From the NCBI GenBank assembly GCA_932521025.1, contig OW051469.1, forward strand, positions 7,514,398-7,578,397: DNA of 64,000 nucleotides, given 5' to 3'. Made by a program: the position numbers and the translations under genes. Source of the stretch: Oscheius onirici (taxonomy: Eukaryota; Nematoda; Chromadorea; Rhabditida; Rhabditidae). Position 1 is the stretch's first letter; the number at the start of each line of letters is the position of its first letter. Shown piece by piece: positions 45,154-56,912 of the stretch. The notes under the pieces were generated by a model that did not search any database, was not told the origin of the DNA, and was given only the letters and a program-made list of their open reading frames with translations.

Positions 45154-48100
45154 ATGGACTCAGACTTTGAGCACTACGTCTTCAGAAAAGGTTAGTTCAG
45201 ACAGAGAGACTGTCAAATTACAAATAAGAAGCGAGTGACTGTGTGCCGAGACGTGGATAATGGGAGGCCGGTTTGTGTCCTCCGGAGAAGGAGAGACCGG
45301 GTAGTGACAGAACTCCCGTCGCGCGCGTATCCTCCCTCTGTTCCTCAAAGTCAAAGCAATCCATTTCAGGAGGTCGACCAGCCCCAATACGAACAACCAC
45401 CTAACCATTACGCTGTCCCCTACGCACATGAAGAGGCTATGTGGAGAGGGTGAGTCAGGTAATCAATTTTCCTTTAATTGAGTGTTTAGAAGACATCTTG
45501 ATGACAGTGATGAGGCTCCAGAGACGTGAGTTTTTCTGTACATTCCATAAAAAATTGTCTTCAGAACAGTTCTGGCTTCTTCCCGGCACAACAGTCACTA
45601 TTTCTCAAATCATGACCTATTCGGATTGTCCTCCTCTCCTCGTTTTCGCTATGCCAAATACTCTGAACTCGTAACAGAACCAACTAGAAGCTCTCCAAGC
45701 ATAAGAGTCCAAAATATTTCCTTTGCACTAGATTCTCGAACTTTCCTCGATCGAGTCTCTCTGCGTATGGCCAACAGAACCTCAGTCCTTCAAGACGTTT
45801 CGTTTGAACTGTTTTCCGGCGATGTTTTGGCCCTTCTTTACACAAATGGTAGGGGTTTAAAAGAAGAATTTAAAAAAATTTAGAGTACGAAAAGAGCTGC
45901 CTGCTTCAGCTTCTTTCTGGCACCCATAAGGAAGCGGGTAAAGTTAAAGGAGAGTTTTTAGTAAATGGACACAAGCAGAGAAGAAAACAGCAGGAGCAGC
46001 GAATAAGTAAGAATATTTTTTTGTAAATGAAAGAGCAAAATTTTAAGCTTATGTGAGAGAAGAAACCGATCTACCCGACGATCTTACAGTTCTGCAGTAT
46101 CTGAAACTTCATGTGGAATTTAAGCCGCCTCCGAGAGGAAGACTAGCTAAAGTGAGTGACAGTACATAAATTGTCACAATCGACTTCAGATTGAGACAGT
46201 TCTCTCTTCTCTAGCCTGTTTTCCATTTAGAAACAGAACTTGCTCGACTTTGGGAAGAGCCGAAAAGGTTCGCGTAAAGCTAGCAGTACACATTTTACGC
46301 AACACTGGTAATCTGAAAACCTACTTCCACTAAAAATAAATCAGATGTTATGGTCTGCGAGAACATTCTGAAGGAGATGGACGTATATGACGCTGCCTTC
46401 ACCATAGACTTTTTGAGAGGCTGGGCCCAGAAGAACGGCCGAATAGTCGTTATGGCTGTCCAGCCTTCCTCTCTGGAAATGCTTCAAATGTTCTCGAAAG
46501 TTTTGTTTCTGGCGTCTGGACAAGTAGCCTACTTCGGTCCGACAGAAAATATGGTTCCTTACTTTGAATCGATCCATTTTCCCTGTCCAATGTTCAGAAA
46601 TCCTTGCGATTACTACGGTCAGTTTTTTTTGGACAATACAAACTAACATTTAATGTTTCTAGTGGACGTAGCAACTCACGACCATCTCTCCGACGATGCC
46701 TCTAGAGAATCTTTACGAAGAATCTCTAGTCTTTGCAATCATTGGTCCCACATGAGAAAGGCTCTGGAGCTACCGAAGATCAGTCAACAGGCACCTTTAG
46801 CAAGCAGTTGTTCCGGCTTGAAAGCCTTGATTCTGGTTTACAGGTTCGTTTTTTGTCTCCTATATTTTTACACGTGCTTCCTCTGCCAACTCTTTCCGAC
46901 CACACTTTACTAACTGTCACATTTACTAGGTCCTTTTGTAGGTATTCAGGCGATATTTCGTACGGTTCTGTTTTCTCTTAACCCTTCCAGGTTTCTCTTC
47001 TTTTTCTCATAGCACCAGCTGCCATTTGGCCTCATTTTCATCTTTCTTTCCACCCGCATATTCTCTGCTATCATAAGAACAATGTTCCTGTGCTAACGGC
47101 CTAGTCAGATTTGATCTAACATGCCTATGATCTGTAGATAATTTCGAACTGGTTATGTTCGCTGTTAATTTTCAGGTTCCTCTGGCTCAAAACCCTACGA
47201 AAACCTTTGCGGATACTTCATGAAATCTCACTTATTCTGGCAATATCATCTTTCATCTGCATCACATTTTCTTCTCTGCCAGAAGAACGAAGAACAAGTG
47301 CTGATGATCGTCTTGGTCTTGTCGCTTTTCTTCTATTCTTCGCTCTCGTCCCTTTGCAATGCTATTGGTTCATACAGGGTGAATTTAGTCCTTTTTCTTT
47401 CAGTCTGCTTGTTCAGATGCAAAGTACAAGAAAGATTTGACCATTGGCAAACGGGACGGTTTTTTTGGATCATTGGTATTCGTCACATCACTGACAGTTT
47501 TCAATCTACTCTGGACTCTTCTCTCCTCAATACTCCTCTACGTACCAATTTTCTTGCTCACGGGTTTGTTTCAATGTTTGGACGGCACTTCTAATCCATG
47601 CTAATTTTACGACAATGATTTTACGGGTGGGAATAAGGGCGCCGATTGAACGTCTAATGAAGTTGGCATTTTAAAGGATGAAGAAGATCCCTTTTCATGT
47701 GATTGTTCAGGGATGTTCTACAAGCATAAATTTTGAGCTGCTAAAACATTGAAGAATAAGCTGCAAAAACATAACTTGATCGTGTGAGATGAAGAAGTTT
47801 ATTGACTTACTTGAAATTCTGGAATCCATTTTTAATTGCCCCAAGTCTCTGTTTGTCTGAAGCTTTAATTCGCAATTTCGGGGAGATTTGTGACGATCAG
47901 ATGAAAGTTGTTGTTTTGCTTTGTTTTGGAAAAGTTTCTTTAAAAAAAACTCAAAACCAATTAGTCAGTTCTGGGATAAAAAGTTAGGGTAACATTGTTG
48001 AAGGGAGGGTAGATCTGCTGCGGTAATTTTCAAAGAAGGGGATAGAATTCATGGAAATGGACGAATCTAAGAAGAGTGAGACAGATTGTGTTTTTTTAAG

Positions 48101-48857
48101 AAGGGGGAATCTCGACTTCAAGCCCTGAAAGGGCGTTTCAATCCTTGTAAACTTATAAACTTACAGTATTCAGATTTCTTTACCTTGGAACCTGGCTTTC
48201 TCCAAGTGATCTCGTTCCTTCTACCTCTCTCAGCCTATCTTCTTCTGATCAGACAAATGTGTACATTTTACGTTTTTCTACTACATTCTACCAAAGTGTC
48301 TCTTCTACTGCTTTGTAAGATTTTTTAAAAAAGTTTTTCTGTTATCTTTGAAAAGGCTTTGGAAATACACTGATTCAGATCTCTCTTCCACCTTTCTCTT
48401 TCTCATTTCCGGAACTCCAATTCCACTAGAAGATTTTCCCATTCTGGCCGTACTCTCACCTCCTTTCTGGACTTCCGAGTTTCTTCTTCAGCAGCAGTTT
48501 CTCCGTAATCGTTTCTCAAACTAGTTACCGAACAAAAATTCAGGAACGTCTCTCCTTTCTACACTACTGGATCAACCCCAGAAGCCGTCCGATCTTTTGA
48601 TTGGCTGTGAAAGACGCCAGATTTTGGCTCATCGAATCGGCGATGTGCCAATTTTCGGAGTGGCGCGTTGTTCGAAATTCAAAGGCTCTCAACTTCTTCA
48701 CTTTTTCGGCTACCAGTCCACTCCGTTGTCCTTTACCAGTGCTATGTTAGCATCTACCGTAACCCTCATTTCTATTACTTTACTCTGTATTTTGACCTCT
48801 ATAGCTGCCACGACCGTTAAAAGAAGAAATGTTTATTCGAAATATACCCGTTCTTGA
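45154..48857 (+). CDS. ABCG half-transporter, ABCG8-like, with degenerate ATPase domain
   Basis: The start at 45154 gives MDSDFEHYVFRK, then a long Arg/Pro-rich cytosolic leader (VCVLRRRRDRVVTELPSRAY). The nucleotide-binding domain is recognisable but eroded. VLQDVSFELFSGDVLALLYT runs into NEYEKSCLLQLLSG, where Walker A should be. Signature: CSTLGRAEKVRVKLAVHIL. Walker B: VMVCENILKEMD. H-loop region: VVMAVQPSS, lacking the His. The strong ABCG hallmark is the linker VAYFGPTENMVPYFESIHF followed by PCPMFRNPCDYYVDVATHD. Membrane exons follow from about 46840 to 48860, including ILHEISLILAISSFICITF, LGLVAFLLFFALVPLQCYWF, LISGTPIPLEDFP and the last helix MLASTVTLISITLLCILTSI. Exon joins between 46850 and 48540 are uncertain. 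ATP binding and hydrolysis seem unlikely in this subunit. Confidence 0.78.
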
Positions 48858-48874
48858 AAAGAATAAATAGACGA

Positions 48875-51800
48875 CTAGAATCTTTCAACCGCATTGTTCC
48901 GAATAGTTGATCGGCGCTCCTGTTCGCCAACTTCCAATGGGAACTTTTTCCTCTTGACAGGAGCTGTCCTCATTGGCTCCTGACTGACTTCCATGACTTC
49001 AGAGCCTCTGGGATCAGAGGAGCAGCTCACGGCATCTCCTTCGCTTCCACTACTGACTCCAGACTGATACTGGGAGATATGGCGAAGCCATTCGTTCGTC
49101 TTGCTCGTCGGCGTCATCTGCTTCTCCTTGTCGTCCGTACTGGCGGTGCTTGGAGCACTTCTGCTGATTTGCTGGGCCTTGACCATGTTCAGAATTCGCT
49201 GTCTGCTGCTGAGGTAGGATCTGAAAGAGGTAGAGTTAGAGATGTAGAGACAGGAAGATGGAAAGACTGACTGTTTCTGTCAACTTACCTGCTGTTATAG
49301 GCCGATGAACTCTCCGGTAGACAACAGACTCCAGTCCTGATCCATCTAGTTACAACCAGTCGAACTTTCTCATTCAGTAGAACGTGCAGCACTAGGATGA
49401 AAACTCCTTGTGTGCAGTTCAAAATAGTAAAGATCCAAGCAAAGACTGTTCCTGTTCCGCCCTTTATCGCGGTCAGGAAGCCAAAGGCCCAAGTGATTCC
49501 GAGAAGACATAGCAGCATGACCGATCCCTAAGTACTCGCTTGAATATAATGTGTACAGTACTTACTTTGAGCCATCCCACAATCCGATCTCCAGTCGTCC
49601 TGTCCCTACTCTTTACTGACAGTACGACACGAAGAGCAATGAACAGGAAGGTGATGTTGGCCAGGATGACAATGATGACCGGGACGACAAACGCCCAAAT
49701 TGTGGGTGTTGTCGTGTCGATCCAGCAGCTGAAAACATTTTGATTCTTTTCGAAGAGATTCTCACTATGTATCCGTCCCGTAGTTCTGCCAAGCTACTCC
49801 AGCTGTTACTCCCACAAGGACGGCTGGGAATCCGTAGCAGAAAATGTAGTAGAGTAGAAGACGAGTCTTGGAAGGTTCAAAGACCTGAATGAGCATCATG
49901 TAGAGCTGGTATCCTTCCAGAAGCATCCAACAGAATGATGCTGTGAAGAAGAAATGGAGTAGGATGGCTACAACTCCGCACCCGGTCCGATTTCCAGTCC
50001 TGTCTATTCCGATGACAAAGGTCAGTTCGGCTATGAGTAGGCAGAGACAAAGATTGCGATGAATCGTGTTTCGAACATTATAGAGAGATCTGAAATTACT
50101 ATTTTTACTGTTTTATATATGTCTACCTGAAGGCCGTGAAGACGACGACGCAGATGACCAGACAGACAATAGAGAGAGCACATCCTATTGTTGAAACGAC
50201 GTCGAGAGCTGCTCCGGGCGAGCCGGAGGTTGAGGAAATTCGGCCGGAGACGTCCATCAAAATAGCGAAACTGGTCAAATGAGTACAAGCGCACTGGGAA
50301 ACATCGCGACTAGTGGTTAGAAGCTGACAGCCATCGCCACTCCATTGTCTAGAAAGGTTTTTAGAATTAGAAATACTGTAACCCCTTGAACAGTCTGTTA
50401 ATCTGAATAAATCGTAGTCCTTCAAATCGTTCCTTACTTTGTTGTGGTATTCCAAAAAACGCAGCGTGGATTGGCCACTCCCGTCTTCTTCAGATGATAG
50501 AACGTAAATGTGACTGGTTGGTCCGAAGGCAGTCTAAATGTTCTTTGGGTTTCTCTGATAATTCCCTTACTGTAAACTCCTCGTCGCGTCGTCAACAGAA
50601 GCCCCAATGACGTGAGAATTGATCACTGTCGAAGGATCTGTCGAGAGAATCGAACCAAATGTTGTGAAGACATAGTAGCCGAGATGAAGACGATTGCGAT
50701 CTAGGGAAGACGAGGCGTCTTCTGAACCTTCTGGTGAGAATTGGGCCTGTGAGACGGCGATCATGGGATTGAAGGAAGCGGAAGGGGATTCGGAAGAAGA
50801 AGTCTCTGAACACTTTGATTTTTCGAAAATATTCTGAAGAAACATACTGAGAGTACTGACAGATGGCAGGGTTATAACAGGAGAATTGCTGAATCCAAAA
50901 AAGACGGGAGAGGGCGTGTCGTCTCCAAATGCCTGAGGTCCGAATGAACTTGCACCGAAAGAAGAATCATCCATCGGCACCACAGGCAGTCCAGCTGTCG
51001 CCAGCCTTGGATTGAAACTTTCCGGCTTCTTTACCTCGACTTCCATGGCTGAATATAGAGTACAATACACCTTCAAAAGGTTTCTCTCACCCCAATTCTG
51101 GTAGTTCAACTTGGTCTGCCCTCCCTGATAGCTGTAATCGGCCAGAAGGAGAGTCGTCTGTTCCAGAACACTCATCAACCTGAATACCGAAACTTCGCCG
51201 AATTTCAGTTGACTCACTGAGAGGCCTGGTCAATTCGTCGAGCGTCGTCCAGTTCGGACCAGACGGGGACGACGACCGTAGAGAGAAGTTGGTCTCCCGA
51301 AGCCCCCAGGTTTTGGGTAAAAGAGGAGGCTCTGGTGAGACGAGCATCACGGTCATTGACTGTCGAGTACTGAGTCTTGGCCAGGTTCAGAACATCGTTG
51401 GAAAGAGAGACGCTTCCAAGAATGTCTCCTCCAAAGAGTGAAGCAGCAGTGTTACTGAAAAGGTCGTTGGGAACAGAGAGACAGAGATTTACTTCAAATT
51501 ATTAGCAAGCTGAGCCGATACATCTTCCGCCGGATCATTTCTCTCCAGTGATCCCCTCACTTGTGCTACCCATTTGTGCGTACAGTTACTCGTGTTTGGG
51601 GCATCCCATTGTCCAGTACGACAGTTACAAAACCTGGAGATTGTACCTGAAACAGTTTTATTTAAACTTCCACACTGAGCTTTCTCTAACCGACAATATT
51701 CTCCGGATCTGGACAGTCAATTATGGAATCTGTGCAAACTCTCGTCTTGGGAAATCGCACCCCACGTGCCGTCTGTTCGGGACAGTATCGAGCGGGACCG

Positions 51801-54626
51801 AAAAGATCTTCAACGATTTGGCTGCTGAAAGACAATTTTTTGTCAAGGCCACACGCGTGACATAAGCCTTATTGGAACGCCTGTGGGTTGTTACCAACTA
51901 GTTCTCATGGCATTTTCACACAGTCTGGGAACGTTTCGAACGGACCGGTCAGTCTCTTTTGAAACGAGAGGGGGAATGTTTGTCGGCGAGGAACAAGAGG
52001 GCTCATTAGAATGAACGGCTCTTTTCGGGGGAGAGAAGAAAGTGCAAAGAGTGTTGAAATGGCGGGAAAATAAAATTAAAAAAAAAATCAAGTTGAATTT
52101 TCAGGTTGAAAAATTTCAGTTTTCAATTTCAAAAAAGTTTCAGTTGAAAAATCAAGTTGAATTTTGAAGAAAATTCTTCAGTAAAGATGTACTAGAAATT
52201 TGGAGGGAAGTATTTTTGGTGGGAAAGAGCTGAACGAAGAGGGTGAGAAGAATGAATCTTCTAACTTTTCAAGACCAAAAAGAAAGAGACAGAGATCGAG
52301 ACCAGCATCTACGTAGTCTCTTCGCCGAACACAATACGCAGTAGATTACCAAAAATCACGAACCTGTTGTTTGCTTCACTAACTGCCCAGCTTTTGGCAG
52401 TAATTATAACAATGAGGAAGAATATACAAATCATTTTGCTGCCGCTTGCAGCCTGCGGCCAAGTCGGACCGGTTAGTAGAATGAGTCAGCTCGTGGTGGG
52501 AAATCTATGAGAGAGAGGGCGGTCGCCACCGTGAGGGGATCAAGGCTGTGCTTCTCCCCGGCGTCGGGTGCAATGTGATAGGTTCAGTAAGGAACTCACT
52601 CTCCACTGCCTTTAAACACCGGTCCCGAGGTGGTCGTCTGCAGTGCGACTTTCTGTTTTGGGCGCTCTTCGCCTAAATGTGGGAACTGTTTGATCTCGCA
52701 AGTTCCTCTTACTGTTTGGGGCAAACTGGCAAATATAGTTGGCTGTACTGTCGCAGTTCTTCGACAGCCAGCGACCAGTTCCATCCTGTCCGATGCTCAA
52801 AACGGTACATCCGAGTCCGGAAGACAGGTCTGAGCCGGCTGGCCTGAAATTGACCTTCGTCCCAAAAGACCTTCTCTGTTTGTTATTGACACTTCGCGCC
52901 AACAAATAGAATGTGAGCTCTCGCTTACGTGTAGGAGCTGGCACTGTAAGGCGTTCCATCTAGCCAAGTTGGACCGGCAGCACTCTCGATCAAGCCAATC
53001 CAAAGGTCCAAATTCTTTCCCAGTCGAGCTGCCTGGCGGACAAGTTCGTCCTCTTGAAGCTGGCTTAGCGAAGTCGGTAGTTGTCCGCCTTGTGACCGAC
53101 ACTGATCAGCTGCCACACTCTGAGTCTGCTGGTTTTTCGCCGAGATAGAGTAACATCTTCCAGACATGTAAAAGGCTCCCGATCTACATGTTGCTTGTAC
53201 TTCTAAAATTCCGGTCAATAAAAGATGAGGGCAGAATACCATTAACACATCGCATACGGTACTGTAGCTGTAGTTCTTCTTTGACTTGACAAGGAGTCTC
53301 GGGGAAGAGGGAAGAGACGTCGGAGATTTCGCAGAAAGGCATACCTTGGCAGCTGGAAAATACTCACAATAAAGACTTCTGCAGTTATGTCTCCGACACT
53401 TACCGGTTAACTAAAGTTTGTAGAGAATCTGGATTGGAACAAGTCAAAGGAAGAGTATCTGAGCTGCTTGATCCAGTGCAGCGATACCCGGCCTGTAACG
53501 TAAACTCTCTGAATTCATCACTCTCTTACCACTGATCCATAAGACGCATAATCAACAACAATTGTGCCGCTGTTCGGACACGAGAAGGAGAGTTTGTCCG
53601 AAGCACAGACGACTTGTTGTAGGGAAGACGAATCAGAAGGGGCACCGCTAGTCTGCTGCTCGCACTGTTGACCGGTAAATCCAGTAGGACAGGAGCATTG
53701 AGGCAGAGCTTCGTCTTCCAACGACCCGTCAACTTTTCTCTGACAGACTGCGTAGTTGGTCAAGTCGCAGCTCTGAGACTGCCACATGAGATAAAGTGTG
53801 TCGCTTTGTAGGGAGACACAGACCTCTGTAAATTAGGAGGATCTTTGTCTAAAGAGTTTTTTACCATTCCAATCGGGGAAAACGTTAGGTTCTCCAGATT
53901 TCCAGAAGAGACTGGAAACAAGATAGGAGCCCGGATAGGATACCCAGGCAGGCATCGAACCATTAGCCTTGGCTCTAACCGCCGTCCAGATGCCGAGAGT
54001 CGAACGATCTTGATTCAATCCAGCTATGAGAACTCCTTGAATGTAAGTTGAGAGAAACTTCTGCTCATCTGCAGACTGTGGCAGGGCGAGAGAGCCGTCC
54101 CGGTCTGTACAGTAGCGAGCGGCCTATGAATTGAATTTGAGAAAAGAGGTGAGAGACTCACATCATTCCATTGGAAAGCCGTTCGAGCAAAGGAATAGCA
54201 GGATCCGGAGTGGAAGACCTCGTCGTCGCGACAGCGCTTGGCAGCGGGACTGACTAAAAGGAATACAATCCTGGCTAACTGTTATGTTGAAGCTACGATT
54301 GAACTTGTAATCCGATATTTTATGAGAAAGCTAGTAAGTTTCTCTACTCAAAGTATCTAGGGTGTGTCCGTTAATCTCTGAATTGTTCAGCGACTGGCAC
54401 TCTCAAGAACACTGTGTTTGTCCGTGAGAACTTGTGACGAACAAAAAGCTTTTTTGTAAAAACTTACTACTATTCACTAAACAAGTGCCGCCATTTTGAC
54501 AGAAACTGACATCTTGACAGGAAGTGGCTTGGCCTAAACGGCAAATAAAATGTTCACGCAACGAAACAAACCTCGTGAAGAGTGAAAAAGGTTGAAAAGT
54601 AGGAGAAAAAGCAACGTAATCTCCAT
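48875..54626 (-). CDS. Latrophilin-like adhesion G-protein-coupled receptor
   Basis: Start at 54626: MEITLLFLLLFNLFHSSRG is a signal peptide. Order of domains: EGF-like start (SCQDVSFCQNGGTCLV); first C-type lectin-like domain (54250-53760: GSCYSFARTAFQWND, FWKSGEPNVFPDWNG); EGF (PQCSCPTGFTGQQCE); RBL/Gal_lectin domain (VVCASDKLSFSCPNSGTIVV, CQGMPFCEISD, ELQLQYRMRCVN). Then a second C-type lectin-like domain (53210-52690: GRCYSISAKNQQTQS, LWIGLIESAAGPTWLDG, NCDSTANYICQ), an HRM-like segment (CPEQTARGVRFPKTRVC, CNCRTGQWDAPN), GAIN, and a GPS with QCACTHLTSFAILMD, the expected cleavage being between Leu and Thr. Seven membrane helices follow (for example GCALSIVCLVICVVVFTAF, TASFCWMLLEGYQLYMML, LLCLLGITWAFGFL), then a Ser/Thr-rich cytosolic tail. 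The nematode relatives are LAT-1 and LAT-2; the lectin-rich layout recalls LAT-2, but this is from memory. Several exon joins between 52600 and 51000 are approximate. Confidence 0.92.
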
Positions 54627-55397
54627 GTCTAATTAGTGGATTTCGGAACAATTGGCCCGAGATGGTGAAATCAGCTGGCTGGCGATCCGGAAAGAGGCGC
54701 GGAGAGACAGTGGGATGTGTTCGAGTGGATCCGACGGGACAGCGATTCGAGAGATACTCTCTCTCTCTCTCACAGTCGCGACGACAGATTGCCATCCGCT
54801 GCTGATTCACCATCGTCTCTCACCCGTTTTCATATCCCCTAAATTTTCGAGATATTATAGCCCGAACTTTCTAGCGAGCGACCGCCTGATTAAAGCTGCC
54901 TGATTAAAGTACGGGAAAAATGCTTTACATTTTCGTGATGAATAAATGTATCACGACAAGTCGGAATAGGGGTTTCTCAGCTTCTCAGTTCAATTCTTAC
55001 AAGGGACTCGTTGTTTTGTTTGTTTCGATCAGTAAGACAGTTCAATCCACACAATCACTTCTGATCTTTATTTTTTTGTACACCTTCGGCTCTTATGCCC
55101 ATTCTGACTCGTCCAGGTTCTCACATTTTATCTGTAGCACTGTTCTCAGTTCGCAAACAAAAATCTGTATTCGCACCAAGCTTGAATAATTTCATGCCAG
55201 CGCTTACTTGTCACGACTAAATATTTCCGTTTTGAAGATCATTCGCTTTAGTAGATACTATTACTAGGCAGATTTGGAATGATACGCAGGTATAAGATTG
55301 ACGGATATTGGTTTACTTCTTCTTTTTATTTGCTCGGATCAACAGTTCATGGGAAGAAGAATATATTCTTGGTCAAGTTGCTGTCGATTTGAGGCAG
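54627..55397. other. Intergenic, upstream of the adhesion GPCR
   Basis: No supported gene. It contains a CT dinucleotide run on the plus strand (54757-54771). Short plus ORFs at 54652-55189 are unsupported. Confidence 0.4.
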
Positions 55398-55975
55398 CTA
55401 CTTCACCAGCGTTCGTTCTTTGATTTCCGGGTCTTCAGAGAGAATACCTGAATATTTTTTGCCGATTATTCCTGTGATCAATGCAATAAGTACCAGGCAG
55501 GGTTCCATGTTCCGATTATGAACATCAACCAGGCATAGCAAATGAGAGGAAGGAGTATAGTAGCCATTTTTGCAATATAATGCTTTCTTGACCAGGGAGT
55601 TGTTGCATCTTCCTTTGATCCACATGTAGAACTTCACAAAATGTGACAGGAGAAGGCCTGAATTCAAAAATTGTTTTCCTTGCATATATTTGGTACCATT
55701 GCTCGCTGTACAGTGTTGCCATATTACCATTGGCCCGGTCATACTGAAACCCATAGCTGGGAAAACCCATGTGATGTACTTGATGTAACGAACGTTCGTC
55801 TAATAAATTAACATAACAGCTGGTAAAAAAAATACTCACGTGATCTTCTATCAATGGGTCTTTTTCATTGGAGTCCTCGTCGAAGTAATACAGCCCAGTG
55901 GACACACAAGCGGCAGTAGTGTCGGCTATTCGTCTAAGCTTAATTTTAAATCAGATTTTATATTAAGCCTCTTAA
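55398..55975 (-). CDS. Unrecognised, probably multi-span membrane protein (partial model)
   Basis: Two minus-strand exons join at about 55839-55801. The first gives RRIADTTAACVSTGLYYFDE and EKDPLIEDH. The second gives TNVRYIKYITWVFPAMGFSM, then TGPMVIWQHCTASNGTKY. A hydrophobic stretch follows in one of two frames (either CLVLIALITGIIGKKYSGIL or, after a possible small intron, MATILLPLICYAWLMFIIG). The N-terminal exons were not found. I do not recognise the family. Membrane location is inferred from the hydrophobic segments only. Confidence 0.4.
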
Positions 55976-56912
55976 ATAGAAGCATACCTGATGTATCTAT
56001 ACTCTGCAAACAGTCTTCGGATGCAGTGACAAGTATAAGATCAAGTAAGAATCTGAATTATTTTATCAAGAAACAGTGGAAAAAATACTGGAAAGAATTA
56101 AAGGATGTTTTGGTGATAAATTATTTGGTATGGAAAATTGGACAGACAGAAGCGATATTTTTGCCAAATTCTATTTCGGAGAGAGGAAGGAGAAGTCGTG
56201 AAGGGAAAGAGAGAAACAGCTGCGAACTGTTGGCCCCAGAGATTCATATCAGCTGTTGAGATTGGAGCGCGTTTTGTTAGACAGTTCACTCCTCTTCAGG
56301 CAGTCAATTCGGTACTTCAAATGAGGATAAATTCACAAAGACTGTCCGCTACAATTATGTAGCTTTGATTCGCTCAGTGTCCTTCCCCAAAAGACAGTCT
56401 GTCTCTCTTACCCAGCCTAATTATCCTCTGTGTCCTTGTCCTTCTATTCTCTCCCCGTTCGGGGAATACCTCTCTCTTTTTGTCCAGTAATTGGCGTGAG
56501 ACACTGCCCCATTCCTAAAAGACTCCAGTTTTTCAAAACAATTCATTAAATGGCCCTAAAAGCTCGTGATATCAACTAACAATGAAAGTGTGGGGATGCA
56601 AAAAAAAATAAAGGAAAGAGAAAAAGGAATCCCGCAAGGAAAGGCCGGGTGAGATTCTACCACAATGAAGAAGACCCATAGAAGTATGGTGGAACGTTAA
56701 ACGGGACGGTAGTATGACTAGAAAAGAGAGTGAGGGAGAAGAGAGTAGTTCGGTCGAACAGACCAAAAAAGGGGTGAGCAAGGAGCAGTTCGGCCGAGCT
56801 GCTCTCCAGAGGTTGAAGATCACCAAGGCTAGAGAGTGACAGATCAGTTGGAGGAAAAGTGGAGGGAGATCGGTTTCACGACCAGCGTGGAAAGAGATTC
56901 GAAGGGGAGGAT
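55976..56912. other. Intergenic and probable 3' UTR of folliculin
   Basis: The stretch next to 56913 should hold the folliculin 3' UTR. The 158-codon minus ORF at 56572-57048 overlaps the folliculin last exon out of frame and is taken as a shadow. No other element was recognised. Confidence 0.4.
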
